Shown one piece after another: positions 46,145 to 56,471 of a DNA stretch of 64,000 bases (position 1 is its first letter; each line of letters starts with the position of its first letter). The notes beneath the pieces were generated by a model, which was given only the letters and a program-made list of their open reading frames with translations, was not told the DNA's origin and did no database searches. The DNA is taken from positions 62,001 to 126,000 of the forward strand of contig CAYPEJ010000005.1 in assembly GCA_964409685.1 (NCBI GenBank), read 5' to 3'. The position numbers and the translations under genes were made by a program. Source of the DNA: Clostridium_AI sp964409685. Lineage in GTDB: Bacteria > Bacillota > Clostridia > Lachnospirales > Lachnospiraceae.

Positions 46145-47584
46145 CTACTTTTCATAATTGCCACGAATATCTTCTGTTGGTGGTTCTACTGGGTATTTAC
46201 CTGTAAAACATGCTTCACAGAAATTCGTCTTTCCATCTACTAGTTCGGATAATCTCGTTTCATCTAAATAACCTAAGGAATCAGCACCTAACATCACGCA
46301 AATTTCGTCAATGGACATTTTACGAGCAATGAGCTGATCGCTAGATGGTACGTCTGTACCAAAGTAACATGGATATAAGAATGGAGGTGAACTGATTCTT
46401 ACGTGAACTTCCTTTGCACCTGCATTTTTAAGCATATGCACCAAACGTTCACTTGTTGTACCACGTACAATAGAATCATCAACCATAACAACTCTCTTAC
46501 CACGAACAACTTCCTTCAATACGTTTAATTTAATACGAACGGCTTCTTCACGAACGGATTGTTTTGGCTTAATAAAGGTTCTTCCAACATAACTATTTTT
46601 GTAGAATCCTGTTCCATAAGGTATTCCACTTTCTAAAGCAAATCCCATAGCTGCAGCATTTCCTGACTCTGGAACGCCGATAACTACATCTGCTTCACAT
46701 GGATGTGTCTGCGCTAATATTCTACCAGCCATAATTCTGGAGTTATATACGCTAACGCCATCTATGTAACTATCCGGTCTTGCAAAATAAATGTATTCAA
46801 AAATACATGGTGCACATTTTGGAATCTGAAGACTTTTATCGGATTGGATACCATCTTTTGTGATAGTAACAATTTCACCTGGTTCTACATCCCTTATAAA
46901 TTCTGCACTTACTGCATCTAATGCACAAGTTTCAGAAGCAAGAATGTAACAATTATCACGTTTTCCAATAACTAATGGGTGAAAACCAAATGGGTCTCTG
47001 GCACCAATTAATTTTCTTGGACTCATTACGATTAAAGAGTATGCACCTTTTACTTTTTGGATTGCATTTTTTACAGCTGTTTCAACATTGTGTGTATTCA
47101 AACGTTCTCTTGCAATATGATATGCAATCACTTCGGAATCAATTGTAGTTTGAAAAATCGCTCCTGTGTATTCTAATTCATGTCTTAACTCTGGTGCATT
47201 TGTTAAGTTACCATTGTGAGCAAGAGCAAGCGTTCCTTTTACATAGTTTAATACAAGTGGTTGTGAATTTACGCTATTACTAGCACCTGCAGTGGAGTAA
47301 CGAACGTGTCCGACACCAATATCACCTTTCAACTTGCTTAAATTATCACTGTTAAATACTTCATTTACAAGTCCCATTCCTTTTACGGATTGTACCTGAC
47401 CTTTTGGACCAGTTGTTTCACTCACTGCAATACCACAGCTTTCTTGTCCTCTATGCTGTAATGCAAATAATCCATAATAAATGGAAGAAGCGATATCACC
47501 GCCGTCTAAATCGTATATCCCAAAGACGCCACACTCTTCATGTAATTCGTCTGATTGATATTCCATTTTTACGCAATCTCTCAT
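46145..47584 (-). CDS. purF: Amidophosphoribosyltransferase PurF
   Basis: First step of purine synthesis. The protein is 479 aa, with a 17-residue propeptide cut before Cys18 in EECGVFGIYD to expose the glutaminase nucleophile. The PRPP loop VVMVDDSIVRGTTSERLV is near residue 360. C-terminal NFCEACFTGKYP indicates the Fe-S cluster form known from Bacillus. ATG at 47584 with GAGAGG. Confidence 0.97.
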   Translation of the reverse strand: MRDCVKMEYQSDELHEECGVFGIYDLDGGDIASSIYYGLFALQHRGQESCGIAVSETTGPKGQVQSVKGMGLVNEVFNSDNLSKLKGDIGVGHVRYSTAGASNSVNSQPLVLNYVKGTLALAHNGNLTNAPELRHELEYTGAIFQTTIDSEVIAYHIARERLNTHNVETAVKNAIQKVKGAYSLIVMSPRKLIGARDPFGFHPLVIGKRDNCYILASETCALDAVSAEFIRDVEPGEIVTITKDGIQSDKSLQIPKCAPCIFEYIYFARPDSYIDGVSVYNSRIMAGRILAQTHPCEADVVIGVPESGNAAAMGFALESGIPYGTGFYKNSYVGRTFIKPKQSVREEAVRIKLNVLKEVVRGKRVVMVDDSIVRGTTSERLVHMLKNAGAKEVHVRISSPPFLYPCYFGTDVPSSDQLIARKMSIDEICVMLGADSLGYLDETRLSELVDGKTNFCEACFTGKYPVEPPTEDIRGNYEK

Positions 47585-47656
47585 GATTAAACCTCTCTTA
47601 ATTCAGTTAATATTCAGTTATTTTGTTCGCACACAAGTTTCTTTCTTAGCAAACAA

Positions 47657-47693
47657 AAGAACAGACGTCACAAAAATCGTGCCGTCAGTTCTT
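47657..47693 (-). terminator. Hairpin between purC and purF
   Basis: On the minus strand AAGAAC-t-GACG pairs with CGTC-t-GTTCTT around a 15-nt loop, then TTGTTT. It is imperfect and probably only partial, since purF has no obvious own promoter. Confidence 0.5.
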
Positions 47694-47699
47694 ATCCAT

Positions 47700-48410
47700 T
47701 TATTTTAATAGACCGATTCTCTTCGCAACTTCGTTGTATGCATCTTCTACTCCACCTAAGTCTCTTCTAAAACGATCTTTATCTAATTTTTCATGAGTTT
47801 TCTTATCCCAAAAACGGCAAGTATCTGGTGAAATTTCATCTGCTAAAATAACTTGCCCTTTGTATCTACCAAATTCTACTTTAAAATCGATTAGATCAAT
47901 TCCGCATTCATTAAAAAATTCAACTAAGAAGTCATTGATCTTAAATACCATATCTGTAATAGCATCAATTTCTTCTCTTGTAGCGGCACCGATTGCAATA
48001 GCATAATAATCATTAATCATTGGATCGCCTAGTGCATCATCTTTGTAGCTGAATTCTAATGTTGGACTAAGTAGTTTTTTACCTTCTTCAATTCCAAGTT
48101 TTTTGGAGAAACTACCTGCTGCAACGTTACGAACGATTACTTCTAATGGAACGATCTCCACTTTCTTTACTGCTGTTTCTCTTTCACTTAATTCTTCTAC
48201 GAAATGAGTTGGAATTCCTTTTTCCTCAAGTTTCTGGAAAAGATAATTAGTCATCCTATTATTGATTACACCTTTTCCTGTAATGGTACCCTTTTTTTCA
48301 CCATTAAATGCAGTAGCATCATCTTTGTAGTCTACAATAAGAACATCTTCTACATCTGTACAAAAAACTTTTTTGGCTTTTCCCTCATAAAGCATATCCA
48401 ATTTTTTCAT
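47700..48410 (-). CDS. purC: SAICAR synthetase PurC
   Basis: Adds aspartate to CAIR. The protein is 236 aa from the ATG at 48410 (MKKLDMLYEGKAKKVFCTD, AGGTGG 5 nt upstream); a GTG three codons earlier is also possible. Motifs: DATAFNGEKKGTITGKGVIN, EVIVRNVAAGSFSKKLG, LIDFKVEFGRYKGQVILADE and ISPDTCRFWD. It leads the purC-purF-purB group. Confidence 0.97.
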   Translation of the reverse strand: MKKLDMLYEGKAKKVFCTDVEDVLIVDYKDDATAFNGEKKGTITGKGVINNRMTNYLFQKLEEKGIPTHFVEELSERETAVKKVEIVPLEVIVRNVAAGSFSKKLGIEEGKKLLSPTLEFSYKDDALGDPMINDYYAIAIGAATREEIDAITDMVFKINDFLVEFFNECGIDLIDFKVEFGRYKGQVILADEISPDTCRFWDKKTHEKLDKDRFRRDLGGVEDAYNEVAKRIGLLK

Positions 48411-48474
48411 TTCAGCCACCTATCCTTTTCTTCTAAGTGTTCAATTCATTTTGAAATATTTTCTTTGAGAATTC

Positions 48475-48528
48475 ATATGCCTAAGCATATTCCCACTTTT
48501 ATTATAATAAATCATTCGAATTTCACAA
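48475..48528 (-). promoter_or_regulatory. Promoter and 5' hairpin of purC
   Basis: TTGTGA (48523-48528), a 16-nt spacer, TATAAT (48501-48506), then an ATATGC-TTAG-GCATAT hairpin (48475-48490) at the 5' end of the transcript. I see no guanine riboswitch or PurR box. Confidence 0.65.
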
Positions 48529-48650
48529 TAGTTTTTTGGAATATTTTAAGCAAAAAGAAATTTTTTTTCATAAATTAAATCTTTCCATAAGTAGAAGTTT
48601 TAAGTTTTATTATTTTTTTTTATAAAATACCTTTCACTCTTTATTATTAC

Positions 48651-49880
48651 TTATTGAATCAAGTCAGTATTTGACAAAATTAGTCCTCTTTTTATCTTTG
48701 TTGTTAAAATACGAGTGACAGATTCATCAATTTGTGATTCTGAAATGTCTTCTGTGATAACTGCATTCACAACTGAATTGTAAGCATCTACGAAATCAAC
48801 TGGCATTAGAACTATATCTGCACCTGCTTTGATAGCTTTTACTGCTGCTTCACCTGATGTGTAAACATTGGTAATTGCTTTCATGTCAAATGCATCGGTA
48901 ATGATAACTCCTTCAAATCCTAATTCTTCACGTACGATTTGTTTCATAACTAATGAGCTTAAAGAAGCTGGTGTTGTATTTCCTTCTACACGACTAATAG
49001 AAATATGAGAAATCATCATAAAGTCTGCACCTGCTTTGATTCCAGATTTAAATGGAACAAAGTCTACACTTCTTAAACGATTTAAATCACTTTCTACATT
49101 TACACTTGCCTGATGAGTATCTCCATCGGCATCTCCGTGTCCTGGGAAATGTTTTAAGGTTGCACTTACCCCTGTGCTTTGTAATCCCTTTAGTACTGCT
49201 GTGGAGTATGCAGCAACTTTTTCTGCATCACTGCCAAAAGAACGATTTCCTATCTCTGTATTGGTTTCATTGGTTCGAACATCGGCTACTGGAGCAAAGT
49301 CAAGATTGAATCCTAATTGGCTGATTTCCGTCCCGATAGTGACACCCATGTTATAGCAATAATCTTCGTCTTCGGTTGCTCCGATCACTTGCATAGATGG
49401 AAATTGTGTTGTCTTCATATTGCTGTTACTTGCAATTCTAGATACATCTCCACCTTCTTCGTCTACGGATATCCATAATGGTAATTTGGAATTTTCCTGA
49501 AGATTTCGAATCAATTCCGTTGTTTGTGAACGTGTTTCAATATTTCGTGAGAAGAAAATAGTACCTCCCACTGGATATTCAGATAAACTCTTTTGCATCT
49601 CTTCTGTGAAAGTACGGTGTTCATAGTAGCTTCCTTTTGTTGAATCTAGTGATTCTAAGTTTACAATAAACATTTGTCCAACTTTTTCTTCTAGTGTCAT
49701 ATTATTTAAAATAGCCTTTGCTAATCCCATAATCTCCGTGCTATCAGTAAGTACTCGCCCTTCTTCTTCCCCCGAAACAACTGGCTCTGTTATGTCCAAA
49801 CTTCCTCCTTGATTGGTGTTATAAGTACAGGCAGTAAATACAAGAGAAAATAGGGCTATAAATATCAGTAGTTTTTTCAT
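48651..49880 (-). CDS. nagZ: GH3 beta-N-acetylhexosaminidase lipoprotein (NagZ-like)
   Basis: Cell-surface glycosidase likely releasing GlcNAc from muropeptides. The protein is 409 aa from the ATG at 49880 (GGAGG upstream; the frame is open 25 codons further without a site). Lipoprotein signal LLIFIALFSLVFTAC (Cys18). GH3 core: LPLWISVDEEGGDVSR, FAPVADVRTN, and KHFPGHGDADGDTH, the NagZ-type loop carrying the His/Asp dyad, then the nucleophile region GVIITDAFDM. No C-terminal second domain, as in short NagZ forms. Confidence 0.9.
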   Translation of the reverse strand: MKKLLIFIALFSLVFTACTYNTNQGGSLDITEPVVSGEEEGRVLTDSTEIMGLAKAILNNMTLEEKVGQMFIVNLESLDSTKGSYYEHRTFTEEMQKSLSEYPVGGTIFFSRNIETRSQTTELIRNLQENSKLPLWISVDEEGGDVSRIASNSNMKTTQFPSMQVIGATEDEDYCYNMGVTIGTEISQLGFNLDFAPVADVRTNETNTEIGNRSFGSDAEKVAAYSTAVLKGLQSTGVSATLKHFPGHGDADGDTHQASVNVESDLNRLRSVDFVPFKSGIKAGADFMMISHISISRVEGNTTPASLSSLVMKQIVREELGFEGVIITDAFDMKAITNVYTSGEAAVKAIKAGADIVLMPVDFVDAYNSVVNAVITEDISESQIDESVTRILTTKIKRGLILSNTDLIQ

Positions 49881-49926
49881 TTCCGCCTCCATATTGCGAC
49901 TGATTTTTCCAAATGTGCATGAATGT

Positions 49927-49955
49927 ATTATCGTCGATTTTTTCGAAGTTGTCAA
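49927..49955 (-). promoter_or_regulatory. Promoter of the GH3 gene
   Basis: TTGACA (49950-49955), a 17-nt spacer, GATAAT (49927-49932) on the minus strand, 47 bp before the start codon. Confidence 0.75.
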
Positions 49956-49990
49956 TGAAAAGGTGAAAAACCTCGTTATGGTGCATGCAA

Positions 49991-50023
49991 AAAGCCATGA
50001 GCGTCAACATCACCCATGGCTTT
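49991..50023 (-). terminator. Terminator of gltD
   Basis: AAAGCCATG pairs with CATGGCTTT (9 bp, 15-nt loop), followed on the minus strand by a short T run. Confidence 0.85.
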
Positions 50024-50068
50024 CTTTATTAGGATTCGATTACCATTCAACTTTATGGAAAAATCAAC

Positions 50069-51556
50069 TTACCCTAAATTGGAATACCCCATTAACCAAG
50101 TATCCACTTCTTTTGCAGCCTCACGTCCTTCACGAATCGCCCAAACAACTAACGATTGTCCTCGGTGCATATCCCCAGCCACAAATACCTTTTCCTCACT
50201 TGTCCTATACTTCCCAGCCTCTGTCAACACATTGGTTCTCTCATTCACTTTCACTGAAAATGCCTTTGAAACATAAGACTCGCTTCCTAAGAATCCTGCT
50301 GCAATCAATACAACATCCACATCCAGTTCATACTCTGAACCTTCCACTTCTGCCATTATCATTCGACCTGTCTTCTCATCTTTCTTACTCTCTAACTTAA
50401 CGCATTTCGCCTTACACACATTTCCTTTTTCATCTGCCACAAATTCCTTTACTGTGGTTTGATAGATTCTTGGATCGCCTCCAAATACTGCAATTGCTTC
50501 CTCTTGGCCATAATCCGTCTTCAAGACTCTAGGCCACTCTGGCCAAGGATTGCTCTCCATTCTCTGTTCTGGAAGTTTCGGCATCATCTCCAACTGAATC
50601 ACCGATTTTGCTCCAAGACGAATGGAACTTCCGACGCAATCATTTCCAGTATCGCCACCACCGATAACTAATACATTTTTATCCTTACAAGGAACAAATT
50701 GATTATCCTTTAATTCTGAATTCAACAAACTCTTAGTCACTCTTGTAAGAAAATCTACTGCAAAGTAAATCCCTTTCGCCTGTCTTCCCGGCACCTTAAT
50801 ATCTCTAGGATTGGAAGCACCACAACAAAGAATGATTGCATCATATTCCTTTTGTAATTTTGACACCTTTACATTTTTACCTACATCTGCGTTTGTTACA
50901 AATACAATTCCTTCCTCTTTCATAAGATTTACTTTTCGGTCAATTACGTGTTTTTCTAACTTCATATTTGGAATTCCGTACATCAAAAGTCCACCTATTC
51001 TATCATTTCGTTCAAATACGGTGACGGAATGTCCTCTCTTATTTAACTGATCTGCTGCTGCCAAGCCAGATGGACCAGAACCAACAATGGCAACTTTTTT
51101 TCCTGTACGAACTTTCGGAGGATTGGCTTTTATATATCCATTTTCATATGCGTGTTCAATAATATAATTTTCATTTTCCTTAATAGAAACTGCATTTCCA
51201 TTCAGATTACAAGTACATGCTGCTTCGCAAGGTGCAGGACATACCCTAGACGTAAATTCTGGGAAACTGTTAGTCTTTTGCAAACGGTGTAACGCCTGCT
51301 CAAAATTATTGCAATACAATAGATCGTTCCACTCTGGAATCAGGTTGTTAAGAGGACAACCTGACGCCATACCACCAATCATCATGCCTGACTGACAAAA
51401 TGGTACTCCACAATTCATACATCTTGCCGCCTGCTGTGTTCGTTCTTCCTCTGAAAGTGCTATATGAAACTCATTGAAATGTTTGATTCGTTCCTTTGGT
51501 TCGATTGCTTTACTATTTTTTCTCTCATATTCTAAAAAACCAGTTGGCTTACCCAT
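50069..51556 (-). CDS. gltD: Glutamate synthase small subunit GltD
   Basis: FAD/Fe-S subunit that passes electrons from NAD(P)H to GltB. The protein is 495 aa. N-terminal Fe-S cysteines: CMNCGVPFC, then GCPLNNLIPEWN and VCPAPCEAACTC. FAD motif VAIVGSGPSGLAAADQL (near residue 150), NAD(P) motif VLVIGGGDTGNDCVG, and the C-terminal FAD-closing EKVFVAGDMHRGQSLV. It follows gltB by 29 bp with GGGAG upstream. Confidence 0.97.
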   Translation of the reverse strand: MGKPTGFLEYERKNSKAIEPKERIKHFNEFHIALSEEERTQQAARCMNCGVPFCQSGMMIGGMASGCPLNNLIPEWNDLLYCNNFEQALHRLQKTNSFPEFTSRVCPAPCEAACTCNLNGNAVSIKENENYIIEHAYENGYIKANPPKVRTGKKVAIVGSGPSGLAAADQLNKRGHSVTVFERNDRIGGLLMYGIPNMKLEKHVIDRKVNLMKEEGIVFVTNADVGKNVKVSKLQKEYDAIILCCGASNPRDIKVPGRQAKGIYFAVDFLTRVTKSLLNSELKDNQFVPCKDKNVLVIGGGDTGNDCVGSSIRLGAKSVIQLEMMPKLPEQRMESNPWPEWPRVLKTDYGQEEAIAVFGGDPRIYQTTVKEFVADEKGNVCKAKCVKLESKKDEKTGRMIMAEVEGSEYELDVDVVLIAAGFLGSESYVSKAFSVKVNERTNVLTEAGKYRTSEEKVFVAGDMHRGQSLVVWAIREGREAAKEVDTWLMGYSNLG

Positions 51557-51585
51557 AAATGCTCCCTACCTTTCTGTAAATCTCA

Positions 51586-54500
51586 CTATTTTCTAATATT
51601 GGAATAAAACGCCTCAATCTGTGCTTGTTCACTGGACAATCCTTTTTCTTCCATTTGTACAATGGTTTGAAGCATTCTTCTGTAATCATAAGGAATAATC
51701 TTCTTAAACTTTGGTAAATAATCTTTAAAATTCGTAAGAATTTCTCTTCCCTTTTGAGAATTAGTGCATTTCACATGTTCTTCAATCATAAGCTTTAGCT
51801 CTAGTACGTCGTATTTATCGGTTACAGGTTCCATAGAAACTAATTCTTTATTTATTTTCAAATACAAATCACTTTCTTCATCTAATACATATGCAATTCC
51901 GCCAGACATTCCTGCTGCAAAGTTTTTCCCAGTCTGACCAAGTACCGCTACACGTCCTCCTGTCATGTACTCGCAACCATGATCGCCAACGCCTTCCACT
52001 ACTGCTGTTGCACCAGAATTTCGTACGCAAAAACGTTCTCCTGCTACTCCATTGATAAATGCTTTTCCGCTAGTTGCACCATATAATGCAACATTTCCAA
52101 TAATGATATTTTCATCTGCTTGAAATGTCGTTCCTTTTGGTGGATACACCACGATTTTTCCGCCTGAAAGTCCCTTTCCTAGATAATCGTTACTATCACC
52201 GCACAATTCTAATGTAAGTCCTTTCGGTATAAATGCACCAAAGCTCTGACCACCTGCACCATTACATTTTACCGTAAATGTATCCTCTTCTAGCTGATTA
52301 TCAAATCGTCTTGTAATCTCCGCACCGAAAATAGTTCCCAATGCACGGTCTGTGTTGGACACATTCACTTCGATTGTCTTTTTCTGTCCTGTTGCAAGAT
52401 TGTTCTTAAATTTCTTTAGAAATACTGCTTCGTCAATGGTACGTTCTAATTCAAAGTTGTAAATTTGAGATGGATTAAATTTATTATGCTCTTTATCATT
52501 AAACTCGTGGGCTAAGATAGCACTTAAATCCACTTTGTCGGCATAACGATTTCCAACCGAACGACGTTTTAATAAATCAGTTCTACCAACTAATTCATTT
52601 ACGGTTTTCACCCCAAGTTTCGCCATATATTCTCGTAACTCTTGAGCGATAAATCGCATAAAGTTTTCCACGTATTCTGGTTTTCCTTTAAAACGCTTGC
52701 GAAGTTCTGGATTCTGAGTCGCTATACCTACTGGACAAGTATCTAAGTTACAAACACGCATCATAACACATCCCATAGCTACCAATGGCGCTGTTGCAAA
52801 TCCAAATTCTTCTGCTCCCAGCATTGCTGCAATTGCCACATCACGTCCACTCATTAATTTTCCATCTGTTTCGATGACGACCTTATCACGAAGTCCATTC
52901 ATCATTAATGTTTGGTGTGTTTCTGCAAGACCAAGTTCCCAAGGTAATCCTGCGTTATGAATAGAACTCTTTGGTGCCGCTCCAGTTCCTCCATCATATC
53001 CTGAGATTAAAATTACTCCTGCACCTGCCTTTGCAACACCTGCTGCAACAGTACCTACTCCCGCTTCCGATACTAACTTCACAGATATTCTCGCATTTAC
53101 ATTGGAATTTTTTAAATCATAAATCAACTGTGCCAAGTCCTCGATGGAATAAATATCGTGGTGTGGTGGAGGTGAAATCAAACTTACTCCTGGGGTTGAG
53201 TTTCTCGTTTTCGCAATCCATGGATATACTTTTCCTCCAGGCAAATGTCCACCTTCTCCAGGTTTTGCTCCTTGCGCCATTTTGATTTGAATTTCCTTTG
53301 CACTTACCAAATATCTGGAATCTACACCAAATCTTCCTGACGCTACTTGCTTAATCGCGGAACAACGGTCTGTTTTACTTCCAGCACTAGCAAGACGTTC
53401 TAAACTTTCACCACCTTCACCTGTGTTCGATTTTCCACCTAGGTGATTCATGGCAATGGCAAGGGTTTCATGTGCCTCTTGAGAAATGGAACCGTATGAC
53501 ATAGCTCCTGTCTTAAATCGTTTTACAATGGCATCTACACTTTCTACTTCATCTATTGAAATTCCTTTTTCTGGATATACAAAATCCAACAATCCACGTA
53601 AGTTGATAATTCCTTCTTCTTTATCAATCTGTGCCGTATATTCTTTGAATGTCTGATAATTGCCCGTTCTCGTCGCCGTTTGTAACAAATGAATAGTCTT
53701 TGGATTGTACAAATGTTCCTCTTTTTCATTTCCACTTCTTAACTTGTGACTACCAAAACTTTCTAATGTCTCATCAATATGTAACCCCAGTGGATCAAAT
53801 GCTTTGGAATGCAGTTCATTGACTTGTCTTTCAATATCTTTCATATCTATTCCACCGATACGACTTACCGTTCCTGTAAAATATCGATCGATTACTTCCT
53901 TGCTTAATCCAATGGCCTCAAATATCTTAGAACCTTGATAAGATTGAATGGTGGAAATACCCATCTTGGAGGCAATCTTAACAATTCCGCTTACTACTGC
54001 ATGATTATAGTCATTTACTGCTGCGTAATAATCTTTGTTAAGCATGTTGTTGTCTATTAATTCTTTAATCGTATCCTGTGCTAAATATGGATTGACTGCA
54101 CATGCACCATAACCCAATAAAGTTGCAAAATGATGGACTTCTCTTGGCTCTGCACTTTCTAAAATAATGGCAACGTGAGTTCTTTTCTTGGTACGAACTA
54201 AATGTTGTTGTAACGCTGATATTGCTAATAGTGATGGAATCGCAACATGATTTTCATCTACACCTCGGTCACTTAGTATTAAGATGTTGGCTCCATCTTT
54301 GTAAGCGCGGTCAGCTTCCACGAATAAACGGTCAATAGCTTTTTCAAGAGACGTATTTTTATAGAATAAGATTGAAATTTCTTCTACTTGGAATCCATCT
54401 ACTTTCATATGTTTTATCTTTAATATATCAGTATTTGTTAAGATAGGATTGTTAATTCGAAGAACTCGGCAATTTTCAGGTTTTTCTTCTAATAAGTTGC

Positions 54501-56145
54501 CATCTTCTCCAATATACACTGCAGTAGATGTTACGACTTTTTCTCGAATACAATCAATTGGCGGATTGGTAACCTGTGCAAATAATTGACGGAAATAATT
54601 GAACAATGGTTGTGGCTGGTCTGATAAAACTGGGATAGCTGTGTCTGTTCCCATAGCGGCTGTTGGTTCGCCTCCATTGATTGCCATTGGTAAGATAGCC
54701 GTCTTTACTTCTTCAAATGTATAGCCAAATGCTCTTTGAATCTTGACTTTCTCACTGTCTGTGTACTCATGTACTTTTTCATTTGGAATTTTTAGGTCTT
54801 TTAGATGTACTAAGTTACCATCTAACCATTCACCATAAGGTTGACGATTGGCGTATAAACTCTTTAGGTCGTCATCGTCTACAATTTCACCTTTTACAGT
54901 ATCCACTAATAGCATTTTACCTGGTCTTAAACGTTCTTTTCGGATGATTTTTTCTGGTGGAATATCTAATACTCCGACTTCGGATGATAAGATTACTTCA
55001 TCGTCTGTTGTAATGTAGTAACGGGAAGGTCTTAAGCCGTTACGATCTAGGATAGCTCCCATTTTATCACCATCAGAAAATAAAATTGACGCTGGTCCAT
55101 CCCACGCTTCCATCATAGTCTCATAGTATTGGTAGAAATCTTTTTTATCTTGAGACATATATTTATTGTTTGCCCAAGGTTCTGGGATGGTAATCATAAC
55201 AGCTAATGGTAAATCCATACCACTCATTACTAAGAATTCTAATGTGTTGTCCAGCATTGCAGAATCGGAACCTTCTGTGTTAATTACTGGAAGAACCTTA
55301 TGTAACTCTCCTTTTAAATGTTCAGATTCCATAGTCTCTTCACGGGCTAACATTTTGTCTGCATTTCCGCGGATGGTGTTGATTTCACCGTTATGTACAA
55401 TAAATCGATTTGGATGAGCACGCTGCCAGCTTGGTTGAGTGTTGGTACTGAAACGAGAATGAACCATGGCAATAGCAGATTCATAGTCTTGGTCTTGTAG
55501 GTCTTGGAAGAAGGAACGTAATTGCCCAACTAAGAACATACCTTTGTAAACGATAGTTCTACTGGAAAGGGAAACTACATAGGTGTCGTCGTTACTTTGT
55601 TCGAAGATTCTTCTTGCAATGTAAAGTTTTCGGTCGAAGTCAAGTCCTTTTTCGACTTTTTCTGGTTTCTTAATAAAACATTGTAGAATACAAGGCATAC
55701 ATTCATGGGCTGTCTTTCCAAGAATTTCAGGATAGGTTGGAACTTGACGCCAACCAAGGAAGGAAAGACCTTCTTTTTCTATAATGATTTCGAACATTTT
55801 CATAGCTTGTCGTCGCATCAATTCATCTTGTGGAAAGAAGAACATACCGACACCATAAGAACGTTCTTCCCCTAAGTTGATGTTAAGTTCTTTTGTGGCT
55901 TTTGTGAAGAACTTGTGGGAAATTTGGAGTAGGATACCAACGCCATCCCCTGTTTTGCCTTCTGCGTCTTTTCCTGCACGATGCTCTAGGTTTTCGACGA
56001 TTTTTAAAGCATTTTGGACGGTGGAGTGAGTTTTCTTTCCTTTTATATTAACGATAGCACCAATTCCACAGTTGTCGTGTTCGAATTGTGGATGGTATAA
56101 ACCGACTGGGGTGCGCTTAGATTCTTCGATGTGTTGATAGTTCAT
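51586..56145 (-). CDS. gltB: Glutamate synthase large subunit GltB
   Basis: Forms glutamate from glutamine and 2-oxoglutarate. The protein is 1519 aa. A 25-residue propeptide precedes the N-terminal nucleophile Cys26 (EHDNCGIGAIV), followed by the class II amidotransferase domain, a central domain, the FMN-binding synthase domain (PGEGGHLPGGKVYPWIAKTR, ISGYDGGTGAAP) with the Fe-S segment CNLDTCPVGIATQ, and the C-terminal beta-helix of repeated G-x-x-x-G turns (GLSGGKIVVYPP, GATSGKAFINGVAGERF). GGAGG upstream of the ATG. Its leader contains a promoter-proximal terminator. Confidence 0.98.
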   Translation of the reverse strand: MNYQHIEESKRTPVGLYHPQFEHDNCGIGAIVNIKGKKTHSTVQNALKIVENLEHRAGKDAEGKTGDGVGILLQISHKFFTKATKELNINLGEERSYGVGMFFFPQDELMRRQAMKMFEIIIEKEGLSFLGWRQVPTYPEILGKTAHECMPCILQCFIKKPEKVEKGLDFDRKLYIARRIFEQSNDDTYVVSLSSRTIVYKGMFLVGQLRSFFQDLQDQDYESAIAMVHSRFSTNTQPSWQRAHPNRFIVHNGEINTIRGNADKMLAREETMESEHLKGELHKVLPVINTEGSDSAMLDNTLEFLVMSGMDLPLAVMITIPEPWANNKYMSQDKKDFYQYYETMMEAWDGPASILFSDGDKMGAILDRNGLRPSRYYITTDDEVILSSEVGVLDIPPEKIIRKERLRPGKMLLVDTVKGEIVDDDDLKSLYANRQPYGEWLDGNLVHLKDLKIPNEKVHEYTDSEKVKIQRAFGYTFEEVKTAILPMAINGGEPTAAMGTDTAIPVLSDQPQPLFNYFRQLFAQVTNPPIDCIREKVVTSTAVYIGEDGNLLEEKPENCRVLRINNPILTNTDILKIKHMKVDGFQVEEISILFYKNTSLEKAIDRLFVEADRAYKDGANILILSDRGVDENHVAIPSLLAISALQQHLVRTKKRTHVAIILESAEPREVHHFATLLGYGACAVNPYLAQDTIKELIDNNMLNKDYYAAVNDYNHAVVSGIVKIASKMGISTIQSYQGSKIFEAIGLSKEVIDRYFTGTVSRIGGIDMKDIERQVNELHSKAFDPLGLHIDETLESFGSHKLRSGNEKEEHLYNPKTIHLLQTATRTGNYQTFKEYTAQIDKEEGIINLRGLLDFVYPEKGISIDEVESVDAIVKRFKTGAMSYGSISQEAHETLAIAMNHLGGKSNTGEGGESLERLASAGSKTDRCSAIKQVASGRFGVDSRYLVSAKEIQIKMAQGAKPGEGGHLPGGKVYPWIAKTRNSTPGVSLISPPPHHDIYSIEDLAQLIYDLKNSNVNARISVKLVSEAGVGTVAAGVAKAGAGVILISGYDGGTGAAPKSSIHNAGLPWELGLAETHQTLMMNGLRDKVVIETDGKLMSGRDVAIAAMLGAEEFGFATAPLVAMGCVMMRVCNLDTCPVGIATQNPELRKRFKGKPEYVENFMRFIAQELREYMAKLGVKTVNELVGRTDLLKRRSVGNRYADKVDLSAILAHEFNDKEHNKFNPSQIYNFELERTIDEAVFLKKFKNNLATGQKKTIEVNVSNTDRALGTIFGAEITRRFDNQLEEDTFTVKCNGAGGQSFGAFIPKGLTLELCGDSNDYLGKGLSGGKIVVYPPKGTTFQADENIIIGNVALYGATSGKAFINGVAGERFCVRNSGATAVVEGVGDHGCEYMTGGRVAVLGQTGKNFAAGMSGGIAYVLDEESDLYLKINKELVSMEPVTDKYDVLELKLMIEEHVKCTNSQKGREILTNFKDYLPKFKKIIPYDYRRMLQTIVQMEEKGLSSEQAQIEAFYSNIRK

Positions 56146-56274
56146 AGGGATTCCTCCTCGTATTATATAGTTTGATTACATATGGGGCAGTTCTTTTTAC
56201 CACTTTATCGTTGTGTCACTTTATTTCATAAAACTCACAAGAATAAAAAGGCAAAACGAAATTTCCTATTAAAT

Positions 56275-56318
56275 AAAAAAAAAGGTGACTAGAATCCGTT
56301 GAATCCTAGAACACCTTT
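56275..56318 (-). terminator. Promoter-proximal terminator in the gltB leader
   Basis: On the minus strand AAAGGTG pairs with CACCTTT, with an inner CTAG/CTAG pairing, and a run of nine T follows. It starts only about 7 nt after the predicted transcription start of gltB, so most transcripts should stop at about 50 nt unless antiterminated. Confidence 0.75.
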
Positions 56319-56331
56319 GTTCGTTGTATTG

Positions 56332-56360
56332 ATTATAGTATGGTCGTTTAATAAAATCAA
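56332..56360 (-). promoter_or_regulatory. Promoter of gltB-gltD
   Basis: TTGATT (56355-56360), a 17-nt spacer, TATAAT (56332-56337) on the minus strand, directly before the leader terminator. Confidence 0.8.
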
Positions 56361-56471
56361 GTTTAGTCAACTTAGAACTTAGAAAATTAAGTTTTTTGTC
56401 ATTTTTCTTAATTTAATAAAGTTCTTAGATTCATTCAAGACCAAATTATTCAATTTCTTTCAAAATACTAT

